Below, piece after piece: positions 25,435-32,431 of a DNA stretch of 32,431 bases. A program made the position numbers and the translations under genes. Source of the DNA: Chloroflexota bacterium (GTDB lineage Bacteria; Chloroflexota; Anaerolineae; Anaerolineales; Villigracilaceae); contig JACQYE010000080.1 in NCBI GenBank assembly GCA_016208355.1, positions 1 through 32,431 of the forward strand, in the 5' to 3' direction. The notes beneath the pieces were generated by a model. That model made no database searches and was not told the origin of the DNA. It worked only from the letters and a program-made list of their open reading frames with translations. Every line of letters starts with the position of its first letter. The stretch's first letter is position 1.

Positions 25435-26377
25435 AATGCACCTTCCGGTCAATAAAGCGGAACTGAATCCAGGTCAGCAATAAAAGCATGATGAACAACA
25501 TCACAGCAATTGCCGAGGCCTTTCCCATTTGGAAGAACTGAAAGGCATTCTGGTACAGATAATAGGCCAGGGTTGTGGTGGAGCCGAGCGGTCCGCCCTG
25601 GGTCATAACGTCAATCTCGGTGAAGGCTTTGAGTGAATTGATCATCCCGACCGAAAGCACGTAGAAGAGAGTCGGTCCCAGCAATGGCCAGGTGACATGC
25701 CGAAAGAGCGAAAGTTGGTTCGCACCATCTATTTTGGCGGCCTCATAATAAGTGCGCGGGATGGACTGCAAGCCCGCCAGAAAAATGATGATGTTGTATC
25801 CCATCCCGTACCAGACCCCCATCCCGATCAGGCAAGGCATAGCGAGAAGAGGGTCGCGCAGCCAGCGTTGAATCGGCAAGCCCAGCTCGATCAACAGGCT
25901 GTTGAACAAACCGTATTGGGCGGGGTGAAACAACCACAACCAGACCACCGAGACAGCCGTCATAGAGGTGATGGCTGGGAGGAAGAATGTGGTTCGAAAA
26001 ATACCCACACCTCGCATCCGACGATTTAGCAGCAGGGCGATGAGAAGCGAGACAAATAGGTTAATCGGCACGCCCAGGGCAAAGTAAAAAGTATTCAGGA
26101 ATGATTTCCAGAAAATAGGGCCTTCAATGGCATCTGTAAATAAATATACATAGTTCTCGAAATCGAAACCCAAGAAGACCGGCTGCATAGGCATATTCCA
26201 ACGAAATAGACTGATCACCACCGAATAGACTGCCGGAAAGAAGGTGAAGGCAATGAAAATCACCAGGCTGGGCAGCAGGAACAGGTACGCAGCAAAGGTT
26301 TCTTCCCCCCAACGACGCCACCAGCGTCTTTTTTGCCCGGCAGGTAAGCGACCCTGTATCTTGGTTTTTGTACTCAT
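25427..26377 (-). CDS. CUT1-type ABC transporter permease (MalF/UgpA-like)
   Basis: The 316-residue permease has a basic N-terminus (KRRWWRRWGEE), six hydrophobic helices and the EAA loop TYYEAAKIDGANQLSLFRHVTWP near residues 214-236. The C-terminus FRFIDRKVHYE matches the UgpA/LacF class. The gene overlaps the TIM-barrel gene upstream by 4 bp and the second permease downstream by 8 bp. Sugars, glycerol phosphates or nucleoside-like compounds are possible substrates. Confidence 0.9.
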   Translation of the reverse strand: MSTKTKIQGRLPAGQKRRWWRRWGEETFAAYLFLLPSLVIFIAFTFFPAVYSVVISLFRWNMPMQPVFLGFDFENYVYLFTDAIEGPIFWKSFLNTFYFALGVPINLFVSLLIALLLNRRMRGVGIFRTTFFLPAITSMTAVSVVWLWLFHPAQYGLFNSLLIELGLPIQRWLRDPLLAMPCLIGMGVWYGMGYNIIIFLAGLQSIPRTYYEAAKIDGANQLSLFRHVTWPLLGPTLFYVLSVGMINSLKAFTEIDVMTQGGPLGSTTTLAYYLYQNAFQFFQMGKASAIAVMLFIMLLLLTWIQFRFIDRKVHYE

Positions 26378-27216
26378 TCCAACTCCATCGCAATCGCACG
26401 GATGCTGTCGGCCAGGGCCATTGGGATACGCTCAGGTTGCCAATCTTTCAACTGATGCCCTTTCAATTCCAACACAACGATCCCTTTCATCCAAACTTGC
26501 TTGATTGCCTGTAACCAGGCCTGATATGGAACATTTCCGTACACCAGCGGGTAATGGTCTGTGCCGGCCGTGTCAACATCATGGAGATGTACATGGACGA
26601 CCTGTGATAACCATGCCGGTTCAGGCTTTTTTCCTGACCCGTTCAGATAATCATGGCCCATATCCCAGCATACCCGTAACTGAGGGTGATGGAGTTCGGT
26701 GATAATTTTCAGCACGTCTTCACGCTCCACCCCCACCTTTATCTGGTTCCTGGTGGCCGGATGATTGTTCTCAAGTGCGAATAGCAGGTTGGGATAGGTT
26801 TCCAAAGCCCATTCCAGGAACGCGACCGTATCTGCAAACAAAGCGTCCCGCCCGGCGGGGGACTGTGCGGCTGCCGCATGGATAACGACCGTCTTCGGAC
26901 CCCCGGCCCGCCGCGCCCAGTCCGCGGCGATATCCAACAGTGGGCGATAATCCAGAACGATCTCTCCCCGACGCTGGCCGGAAAAACCTTCCAGGCTGTG
27001 CGGGGGGCGATACGGCGCGTGGAAACTCAACTCCATGCCGATTCCTGCCGCCTCTTCCATCAACGGTCCAAACTCAGCCCACAAGTCCAGGTGGTCATCC
27101 AATTCAAATTCCAGTGCCGACAAGCCTGCACAACGCAGGGGGGCGATAAAGTTACCCAGCCCTGTTCCTGTCACCCAGCGGGGATGCATACTAAAACCAA
27201 TTTTTATGTCGCGCAT
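26374..27216 (-). CDS. Sugar phosphate isomerase/epimerase-like TIM-barrel protein
   Basis: The 280-residue protein belongs to the xylose-isomerase-like/AP endonuclease 2 TIM-barrel group (IolE/IolI/YcjR type). Characteristic strand-end residues are LSFHAPYR, TVVIHAAA, FALENNHP with a metal-binding Glu, VCWDMGHD with Asp and His, and VVHVHLHDVD with His and Asp. This is a full divalent-metal site for isomerising, epimerising or dehydrating a sugar or inositol derivative. The substrate cannot be stated. The gene overlaps the permease downstream and lies 6 bp after an ADP-ribosylglycohydrolase-family gene, consistent with a pathway in which a glycoside is cleaved and the sugar processed. Confidence 0.83.
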   Translation of the reverse strand: MRDIKIGFSMHPRWVTGTGLGNFIAPLRCAGLSALEFELDDHLDLWAEFGPLMEEAAGIGMELSFHAPYRPPHSLEGFSGQRRGEIVLDYRPLLDIAADWARRAGGPKTVVIHAAAAQSPAGRDALFADTVAFLEWALETYPNLLFALENNHPATRNQIKVGVEREDVLKIITELHHPQLRVCWDMGHDYLNGSGKKPEPAWLSQVVHVHLHDVDTAGTDHYPLVYGNVPYQAWLQAIKQVWMKGIVVLELKGHQLKDWQPERIPMALADSIRAIAMELE

Positions 27217-27222
27217 CGTCTT

Positions 27223-28218
27223 TTATTCCTGGCTCTTGATAATGTTCACCAAATGTGCCGCTTCAGCCTTGAGGTCAAGGTGATTGACCTTTTCAACCTC
27301 GGCAAGCATCTGCTGATCGATTGCAGCGATTCCCTGCCACGCACCGCAAATCGCACCGGAAATTGCCGCGATGGTATCCGTATCCCCACCAATATTGGCT
27401 CCGTAGAAAATTGCTTGCATGGGATCGCCCTTTGCAAGGGCAACCAACCCAAATGCCGTGGCAACTGATTCAGCTACCAGCAGATCCACTCCAACATAAC
27501 GATACAGATCTGCTAGCGCGGTTTCCGGTTGCGGAGCCTGTGAGACGATCTGCAAAGCCAGATCAATGCGACCTTCCAGCGGCGTCCCCCACATCCACTC
27601 GCCATGCTTGCGACCCGTGGCTGCGCCCTGTTTGGCTCCCAGGAAAATTCCTTCCAGGGTGCTGTCTTCGATCAGCGCTTTGGAAATCGCAGCCGCAACG
27701 GCGGCTCCACCAGAGATCGCCACGCAGGTCCCATGCGTAGGAAGGCAAGCCTCCACAACTTGTTCTATTAACCGGTCCAGGCGGTTGAAGTTCACCAATC
27801 CAACGATCACAGCCCGGTAAGAGGCGCCGTTCGTAGCGCCTTTCCTGCCTGTCTGGCGGGGGTCACCGCCCGATCGTAACTGCTCCAGTGCATGGCGAGT
27901 ACTCGGGCCAAGAACCAGAGGGAGGATCTCGCCGGTACTATCTGCCCATTCCAGCAACTCCCGGGCAACGGCTGCGGCAGTCAGCTGGCCATTGGGAAGA
28001 TAAGCGTGGGCGATGGCAAGAGCCTGGCCAGTATCATCGGTCATCTGGCCAGGAAGCAGTGCCCTGTGAGGATGACCCTCGGGAGCCAGAACAGGGCGGT
28101 CCACCCACCCATATTCCTGTTTGATCTGCTCCGGGGTTAGGAACTCGGTCGGCATACCCAAGCAGTCACCCAGGGCCAACCCAGCCAAGCAGCCGTGCAC
28201 CCTCTCGAATAAACTCAT
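27223..28218 (-). CDS. ADP-ribosylglycohydrolase (DraG/ARH) family protein
   Basis: The 331-residue all-helical hydrolase has both magnesium-binding motifs: TDDT (60-63) and GGDTDT (277-282). The family N-terminus is also present (VHGCLAGLALGDCLGMPTEF). Family enzymes cleave N- or O-glycosidic bonds of ADP-ribosylated proteins or related nucleosides. The start at 28218 forms an ATGA overlap with the ECF S-component stop; a longer frame reaching 28455 is rejected because it runs antiphase through that gene and has no family similarity. The setting among two importers and a sugar isomerase favours a small-molecule N-glycosidase role over protein de-ADP-ribosylation. This is inference. Confidence 0.87.
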   Translation of the reverse strand: MSLFERVHGCLAGLALGDCLGMPTEFLTPEQIKQEYGWVDRPVLAPEGHPHRALLPGQMTDDTGQALAIAHAYLPNGQLTAAAVARELLEWADSTGEILPLVLGPSTRHALEQLRSGGDPRQTGRKGATNGASYRAVIVGLVNFNRLDRLIEQVVEACLPTHGTCVAISGGAAVAAAISKALIEDSTLEGIFLGAKQGAATGRKHGEWMWGTPLEGRIDLALQIVSQAPQPETALADLYRYVGVDLLVAESVATAFGLVALAKGDPMQAIFYGANIGGDTDTIAAISGAICGAWQGIAAIDQQMLAEVEKVNHLDLKAEAAHLVNIIKSQE

Positions 28219-28991
28219 TTCTCCAACCAGTCCGCGTATTGTGGTAATCGCGCCTTCCGCAAACCGATCAGGACACCGACACCAACAAAGGTCGAGACAA
28301 CGATGATTACCGTATCCACCATAATCCAGTACGGCAAAGTTGGCACCCAATATTGCCAGGAGAGATTGAACATCCAGTTCACCATGGTATTGGTCATCAT
28401 GAACTCCCCCGCATGCCCGACGCAGCACATTAGGAATACTGCCGGCCACAACCAAACCTTATGCAGGGTCAGGATGCTCGTACGCACCCAATCTCGCAGC
28501 GGTTTGATAAAGATCACCAATAGCGCAATCAGTGAATACGGCAGGGGAACCAGCCACATGCCTGTCTGCCAGGATTGCGGGTTGACGAACCATGACCCAA
28601 TGATCAAGATTTCCAGGATGCCGGCCAGGACCCATTTATTGGCAAAAAGCAGCCCGGCGACCAGGCCTCCCATTGTAACGGTCAGGAATCCCAGCGGCCC
28701 GGCCGAAAAACCGTAGGGATAAAGGATCATTGCGATAATCCCACCGGCTGCATTCGCAATCGCCGCGCCAGGTCCAAGGACCATACCGGAAATGGCTGTC
28801 ATGATCGCATTAATCGTGATCATTCCGGCCATCCCGGGGACGGGCAGTGCAGGGACAGCGCTGGCTGCAATATAGAGCGCGGCCCAGATGGCCAGGACCG
28901 AGATGGGCATCCCCAGGAGCCGGCCTCTCGATTTCCAGGTCCGCGGAGCGGCACGGATTTCAGGCTGGGGTTTCGGAGTAGATGTTGACAT
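28215..28991 (-). CDS. ECF transporter substrate-specificity (S) component
   Basis: The 258-residue membrane protein has about six helices. Small-residue-rich segments such as TINAIMTAISGMVLGPGAAIANAAGG are typical of ECF S components. It sits directly next to EcfT and two EcfA ATPases (15 bp from ecfT). A GGAG Shine-Dalgarno precedes the ATG. The N-terminal ~28 residues are polar and cytoplasmic. It does not carry motifs I can tie to biotin, thiamine, riboflavin, folate or cobalt transporters, so the vitamin or metabolite is unknown. Confidence 0.8.
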   Translation of the reverse strand: MSTSTPKPQPEIRAAPRTWKSRGRLLGMPISVLAIWAALYIAASAVPALPVPGMAGMITINAIMTAISGMVLGPGAAIANAAGGIIAMILYPYGFSAGPLGFLTVTMGGLVAGLLFANKWVLAGILEILIIGSWFVNPQSWQTGMWLVPLPYSLIALLVIFIKPLRDWVRTSILTLHKVWLWPAVFLMCCVGHAGEFMMTNTMVNWMFNLSWQYWVPTLPYWIMVDTVIIVVSTFVGVGVLIGLRKARLPQYADWLEK

Positions 28992-29006
28992 TGTGTCTCC
29001 TTTCGA

Positions 29007-29813
29007 TCAAAGCGTCCCATACCCCAGGACGCGTAGAGCGACGCCGCCAAGCAAGAAGAGAATAGCCAAGATAAGGATGATGTAGTCAGTAGGGCAGAAA
29101 TGGCTTTCCAGCAGGAAGGTTCTCTTGACAGGCGCCCCAAACGCCCGCGAACTCATCGCCACGTCCAATGTCTGTGAATCCCGGAACGTACCGAGAATAA
29201 GCGGGACGAGTAATCCAGCGGTAGTGCGTAATTTGGTCAATAATCTCCCCGTTTCGAAATCCGTGATCCCGCGGCAGAGTTGGGCTTGCTGGATAATGGC
29301 TGAGTGTGATTGGATGGATGGCAGCAAGCTGAGCGCGGTGGTCATGATGAATGCAAAGCGGTAGGGAACCTTTAATTTGACCAATGCCAGCATGAATTCT
29401 GGCAACGGCGTCGTCAAAACCAGCAATGGAGCAACGATCATGATGACAACCAGGCGCAGCACCATGGCGATACCGAACATGATTCCCTCGAGCGTGATAT
29501 ATCCGCTGAACCCAATAAATCCAATTGGACCCGACAACCGAAAAAGGTTCGTTTCGCCGGGATAGAAGAATATCTGAACAACCAGAATGATTACTGCGAT
29601 AATCAAGAAAAATTTAAGGATATCTTTGATCAATTTCCACGGCAGCCTGGCGATCGCCCAGGTGGTCAGAACCAGCGCCAGCAGCCCTAAGATGTAATAG
29701 GGACTTGAGAACACCAGGGCAAGGATAAAGATTGTCAGCAGTGCAATCAGTTTCGTGCGCCCATCCAGCCCGTTCAAAGGCGTCCTTCGTGCGCCAGAAC
29801 TGATGCCAATCAT
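29007..29813 (-). CDS. ecfT: ECF transporter transmembrane (T) component
   Basis: The 268-residue CbiQ/EcfT-family protein begins with LNGLDGRTKLIALLTIFILA, the usual DPRTK-like N-terminal signature. It has several membrane helices and the coupling-helix region QLCRGITDFETG, then AMSSRAFGAPVKRTF, which carries the small-Arg-small motifs that contact the ATPases. It overlaps the EcfA' gene by 4 bp. It mechanically links ATP hydrolysis to the S component. A dedicated T subunit next to its own S component suggests a group I ECF system. Confidence 0.9.
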   Translation of the reverse strand: MIGISSGARRTPLNGLDGRTKLIALLTIFILALVFSSPYYILGLLALVLTTWAIARLPWKLIKDILKFFLIIAVIILVVQIFFYPGETNLFRLSGPIGFIGFSGYITLEGIMFGIAMVLRLVVIMIVAPLLVLTTPLPEFMLALVKLKVPYRFAFIMTTALSLLPSIQSHSAIIQQAQLCRGITDFETGRLLTKLRTTAGLLVPLILGTFRDSQTLDVAMSSRAFGAPVKRTFLLESHFCPTDYIILILAILFLLGGVALRVLGYGTL

Positions 29814-30664
29814 ATAAAATCTCCGATGGCTGCTCTTGGAGAAACCAAATATTCTGTTTCAAGCCAAGCGTACATTTGCCCGACATTTAGAATGGTTTGG
29901 TCTTTCGACCCCAGATTCTGGGCAAGCAGGGTTACCTGGGGAGAGCGAAGGGAGAGTCTGCGTAGCTGCTCAATCTGGCTGAATACGTCCCCTGGCGTTC
30001 CATCCAACGCAATCTGGCCCTGGTTCATCACAACCACCCTCCGGGCATGCTCCGCTACCAGAGGCATATCATGGGTGATAATGACAATCGTTTTACCTTT
30101 GGCATGGAGTTGGTCAATCAGCGACATGATGCTCTTCCCGCCAAAGTAGTCCTGGCCGGTGGTTGGCTCATCGAAAACGAATATTTCCGGGCTGAGCGAC
30201 AATACACATGCCACTGCCAGCCTCTGGCGGTCACCCAGACTGAGAGTGAACGGATGGGCTTCCCGTTGCGCCGCCAATCCAAGCTCATGTAAGATTTTTT
30301 CAACGTTTTCCTTGATTTCAACTTCTTCAAAGCCCAGCAGCTTCGGTCCGTAGGCGATTTCCTCCTCCACGCTGCTGCAAAAGAGCATGTCATCTGGATT
30401 CTGGAAAACATAGCCCACTTTCCGGGAGAGAGCAGAAACTTTTTTATCCCTGGTTTCCTCGCCAAACACCCGGATGCTTCCCCGAGTAGGCTTGAGCAAA
30501 CCGTTGAAATGCTTCACGAGCGTCGTCTTCCCGCTGCCATTCTGGCCGACAAAAGCAATATAATCGCCTCGATTGATGGAAATGTTGATATCGCACAAGG
30601 CTTGGACACCGTTGGGGTAGATGTAACTCAAGTTCTCACAGACAATCACACCAGTCTCAGGCAT
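29810..30664 (-). CDS. ecfA2: ECF transporter ATPase subunit (EcfA')
   Basis: The 284-residue ABC ATPase has Walker A GQNGSGKT at 40-47, the Q-loop segment GYVFQNPDDMLF characteristic of ECF ATPases, Walker B IFVFDEPTTGQD and the H-loop VIITHDMPLV. The signature motif is LSLGDRQRLA, a variant of LSGGQ, as often seen in one half of an asymmetric ATPase pair. It overlaps the other ATPase gene by 8 bp and EcfT by 4 bp. Confidence 0.92.
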   Translation of the reverse strand: MPETGVIVCENLSYIYPNGVQALCDINISINRGDYIAFVGQNGSGKTTLVKHFNGLLKPTRGSIRVFGEETRDKKVSALSRKVGYVFQNPDDMLFCSSVEEEIAYGPKLLGFEEVEIKENVEKILHELGLAAQREAHPFTLSLGDRQRLAVACVLSLSPEIFVFDEPTTGQDYFGGKSIMSLIDQLHAKGKTIVIITHDMPLVAEHARRVVVMNQGQIALDGTPGDVFSQIEQLRRLSLRSPQVTLLAQNLGSKDQTILNVGQMYAWLETEYLVSPRAAIGDFI

Positions 30665-31508
30665 GGTTTAATCCTTTGATCGTGGATACAGCTTCGTTCA
30701 TGGTAAGCGGGATATGCGGGATCAGGTATCCACGTTTGCGCAGTCCAAGGGATACTTCGCAAACTTGCGGCGGACGAATGCGGGCCTCATCGAGCAACGC
30801 ATTATTTGAAAATATCTCCTCCGGGGGACCATCTTTGATCAACCGGTGGTCGCTCAAGACGAGTGTCCGGGTGGCATATTTCGCCACGAATTCCATATCA
30901 TGTGTCACCAGGAATATTGTTTTCCCCAGCTCGCTGTTCATGCGTGCAATTACTTCCATTACCTGTTCCGAACCGATTGGGTCCAGTTCTGATGTGGGTT
31001 CATCCAGGACCAGAACATCCGGGTCCATCGCCAGGACACATGCAATGGCTACACGTTGCTGCTGGCCCCCCGACAGAGCAGAAGGCTCTCTTTCCTCGTG
31101 TCCGGAAAGGCCGACGAAGGCTAGCGCGGCCTGCACCCGTTCCAGTATCACATTGCGTGGCAGCCCCAGGTTTTCACAACCAAAACCAACTTCCTGCAAT
31201 ACTGTGACATTAAATAGCTGAGTCCTGGCATTCTGGACAACCAAACCGACATGCTGCGCCAGGACAGGGATTTCATCCTGATAAGTATTACATCCGGCGA
31301 CCTCGACAGTTCCCGTCATTGCGCCGGAAAACAGCTGCGGTACAGAGCCATTAAAGCAATAACACAGGGTAGATTTCCCTGCGCCAGTAGGGCCAATCAA
31401 GGCCACAAACTCCCCGGCATCAACCTCAAAACTGATATCCCTGATTGCAGGAACATCTGTGCGTGGATAGGAATATGTCACGCTGTTGAACTGAATAATA
31501 GGTTCCAT
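30657..31508 (-). CDS. ecfA1: ECF transporter ATPase subunit (EcfA)
   Basis: The 283-residue ABC ATPase has Walker A GPTGAGKS at 39-46, the Q-loop GLVVQNARTQLF, a canonical signature LSGGQQQRVAIA, Walker B VLVLDEPTSELDP and the H-loop FLVTHDMEF. With the downstream EcfA' it makes the asymmetric motor of the ECF complex. The start codon lies 86 bp after the lipoprotein gene. That gap contains a perfect inverted repeat, which may adjust expression of the transporter relative to the lipoprotein. Confidence 0.92.
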   Translation of the reverse strand: MEPIIQFNSVTYSYPRTDVPAIRDISFEVDAGEFVALIGPTGAGKSTLCYCFNGSVPQLFSGAMTGTVEVAGCNTYQDEIPVLAQHVGLVVQNARTQLFNVTVLQEVGFGCENLGLPRNVILERVQAALAFVGLSGHEEREPSALSGGQQQRVAIACVLAMDPDVLVLDEPTSELDPIGSEQVMEVIARMNSELGKTIFLVTHDMEFVAKYATRTLVLSDHRLIKDGPPEEIFSNNALLDEARIRPPQVCEVSLGLRKRGYLIPHIPLTMNEAVSTIKGLNHA

Positions 31509-31530
31509 AAATTCCTGGGTTGAGGTGGAA

Positions 31531-31557
31531 GGGTTGTAGAATATTCTTCTACAACCC
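31531..31557. other. Perfect 11-bp inverted repeat with 5-base loop
   Basis: Bases 31531-31541 and 31547-31557 are exact reverse complements around TATTC. It lies between the lipoprotein stop and the ecfA1 start on the minus strand. There is no T-run on the downstream minus side, so a simple intrinsic terminator is unlikely. RNA stabilisation, processing or partial attenuation between lipoprotein and transporter mRNA is possible. Confidence 0.6.
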
Positions 31558-31594
31558 TCCCATTTCTAATTTGGCATTCGCATCGAAGAGTGGG

Positions 31595-32089
31595 TTACTT
31601 GAACTCTACAGAGACGACCCACCAGGCCCATTGTTCATCAGGGTATGTAGCCTTGGCATCATCCGGGTAGGCCACTTTTACAGGCCCGCCATTGCTCTCA
31701 TCCAGGAGATTGCCATCTACCCAGCGTGCCAGCATGATGTCATACTGTTCGGCATCGGCAATGGCGATGTCGAATGCCTTGCCGTCGGTGGCGATCAGGC
31801 TAATGATGGTGACATCTGCGGAGGGATCGACCAGACCAACCAAGTCGCTCAGCAGGATGCCTTTGTAATTCAGACCATCGCCCATCCAAGGATCGTTGTA
31901 GGTCAATTCCACCGAGAGCTCGTCAAAAGCAGCCTGGTCAAGGATGTAGTTGTCGCCGGAGTTGGTTTTACCGATGTCGCCCTTGACGGTGATCAGCGTA
32001 TCTCCGAGAGTTACATTCCCTCCTCCGCACCCAACCAGCAGGGTGGCGAATAGCGCTATTGCCATGACAATGTAAAGACTCTTCTTCAT
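31595..32089 (-). CDS. Lipoprotein resembling the molybdopterin-oxidoreductase (SUOX) fold, no metal Cys
   Basis: The 164-residue protein has a signal peptide with lipobox LLVGC (Cys21) and a start placed after a GGAGGAG site. The mature part (GDTLITVKGDIG..., LNYKGILLSDLVGLV, VTIISLIATDGKAFDIAI) resembles the Oxidored_molyb fold. The only Cys in the whole protein is the lipidated one, so the Cys that ligates Mo in sulfite-oxidase enzymes is absent and redox catalysis is unlikely. It lies upstream of an ECF operon and may be an extracellular binding or accessory protein for that importer. The fold call is by eye and moderate. Confidence 0.68.
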   Translation of the reverse strand: MKKSLYIVMAIALFATLLVGCGGGNVTLGDTLITVKGDIGKTNSGDNYILDQAAFDELSVELTYNDPWMGDGLNYKGILLSDLVGLVDPSADVTIISLIATDGKAFDIAIADAEQYDIMLARWVDGNLLDESNGGPVKVAYPDDAKATYPDEQWAWWVVSVEFK

Positions 32090-32127
32090 CGTACACTCCT
32101 CCAGATCTAGATTCAGGATATGGCTTT

Positions 32128-32144
32128 GAACAGGTACCCTGTTC
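32128..32144. promoter_or_regulatory. Palindrome with 7-bp arms upstream of the lipoprotein gene
   Basis: GAACAGG and CCTGTTC flank TAC in the 102-bp gap between the SorC regulator and the lipoprotein gene. A perfect dyad of this size is a plausible operator, perhaps for the SorC-family protein itself, or an RNA hairpin in a read-through transcript. Confidence 0.45.
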
Positions 32145-32154
32145 GATTGGTAAC

Positions 32155-32169
32155 GAGGCAATATGCCTC
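32155..32169. promoter_or_regulatory. Second palindrome (6-bp arms) upstream of the lipoprotein gene
   Basis: GAGGCA and TGCCTC flank ATA, 10 bp from the first palindrome. The two dyads differ in sequence, so they are not copies of one operator. They could be sites for two proteins or two successive RNA hairpins. Confidence 0.4.
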
Positions 32170-32191
32170 CCCAAAAAAACGAATGCAAACA

Positions 32192-32431
32192 TCACCTCCT
32201 TTCCTGATTTTCGGCGAGCACTGCTCGGGCAGTGGCAGTATCAATGCTGAGTGTTTTGATATATCCCCCCCTTAATGCTCCGAGCAGCGCCCTGACCTTC
32301 TCCATCCCACCCGCGATAGCAATTACATGGGGGATGGCCCTGAGTTGTTCCAGGCTAATCCCAATTACGCCCATCTCCGGTAAAACCTGTTCTCCTTGAA
32401 TATTGAAAAACCTTGCGCAAATGTCTCCCAC
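32192..32431 (-). CDS. SorC-family sugar-binding transcriptional regulator (C-terminal part, cut by window)
   Basis: Only the last 79 residues are in the window; the gene continues beyond the right edge. The sequence GDICARFFNIQGE, then GISLEQLRAIPHVIAIAGGMEKVRAL and ALRGGYIKTLSIDTATARAVL, is the conserved end of the SorC/DeoR-like effector-binding domain. It binds a phosphorylated sugar and controls an N-terminal DNA-binding domain that is not visible here. Its position at the head of the minus-strand block makes it the likely local regulator, and implies that a phosphosugar intermediate is the inducer. Confidence 0.85.
   Translation of the reverse strand: MGDICARFFNIQGEQVLPEMGVIGISLEQLRAIPHVIAIAGGMEKVRALLGALRGGYIKTLSIDTATARAVLAENQERR

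Noticed and set aside
28219-28455. N-terminal extension of the ADP-ribosylglycohydrolase-family protein
   Set aside because: It overlaps the S-component gene in another frame, has no family similarity, and the ATGA overlap at 28218 gives a normal start.
1-32431. CRISPR arrays, tRNA or rRNA genes, integrase attachment sites
   Set aside because: No regularly spaced direct repeats, cloverleaf-like sequences or rRNA-like stretches were noticed while reading either strand.

Overview
The window looks like a piece of a bacterial chromosome of moderate GC, most likely from the Chloroflexota (Anaerolineae-like). This is an inference from gene content and style: a substrate-binding lipoprotein with a Thr/Pro/Ala-rich linker after the lipid Cys, abundant Liv-type, CUT1-type and ECF transporters, a GH3-like adenylating enzyme, and bacterial copies of archaeal-type C1 enzymes. 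No rRNA, tRNA or CRISPR array was seen.

Plus-strand half (1-15.6 kb). Positions 1-2434 hold the end of an acyl-CoA module: a thiolase truncated by the window edge, its usual Zn-ribbon/OB-fold partner, and an alpha/beta hydrolase. A complete Liv-type ABC importer follows (lipoprotein, two ATPases, two permeases; 2565-8192), with a strong hairpin between the binding protein and the first ATPase. A short, internally deleted IS5-family element (8267-8823) separates this from a miscellaneous region. That region has a four-helix membrane protein, a 48-residue membrane peptide gene with its own terminator, and a run of methyltransferase, GH3-like enzyme, 7TM-GAF-HD-GYP protein and PAS-GAF-GGDEF protein. 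The last gene is broken inside its PAS domain, but its GGDEF domain looks intact. The HD-GYP/GGDEF neighbours form a c-di-GMP breakdown/synthesis pair.

Convergence zone (15.63-15.88 kb). This contains a 197-bp element bounded by perfect 17-bp inverted repeats with nested internal complementarity. It is either MITE-like or a structured RNA/terminator.

Minus-strand half (32.4 to 15.9 kb). Everything is on one strand with overlaps or short gaps, so it may be one very long transcript. In transcription order it holds: a SorC-family regulator (partial); a small lipoprotein resembling the molybdopterin-oxidoreductase fold but without a metal-binding Cys; an ECF importer (two ATPases, EcfT, S component); an ADP-ribosylglycohydrolase-family enzyme; a TIM-barrel isomerase/epimerase; two CUT1 sugar permeases; an ornithine/acetylornithine carbamoyltransferase-like enzyme; a CUT1 binding protein; then fhcB-fhcA-fhcD-fhcC-mch and a RimK-like ATP-grasp ligase. 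The last block is the methenyl-H4MPT-to-formate part of the tetrahydromethanopterin/methanofuran C1 pathway.

The most interesting feature is the physical joining of this unassigned uptake/N-glycoside/carbamoyl module to the C1 oxidation module, only 23 bp apart. It suggests either that the imported compound yields C1 units or that the ECF transporter handles a cofactor-like molecule. Both are hypotheses.
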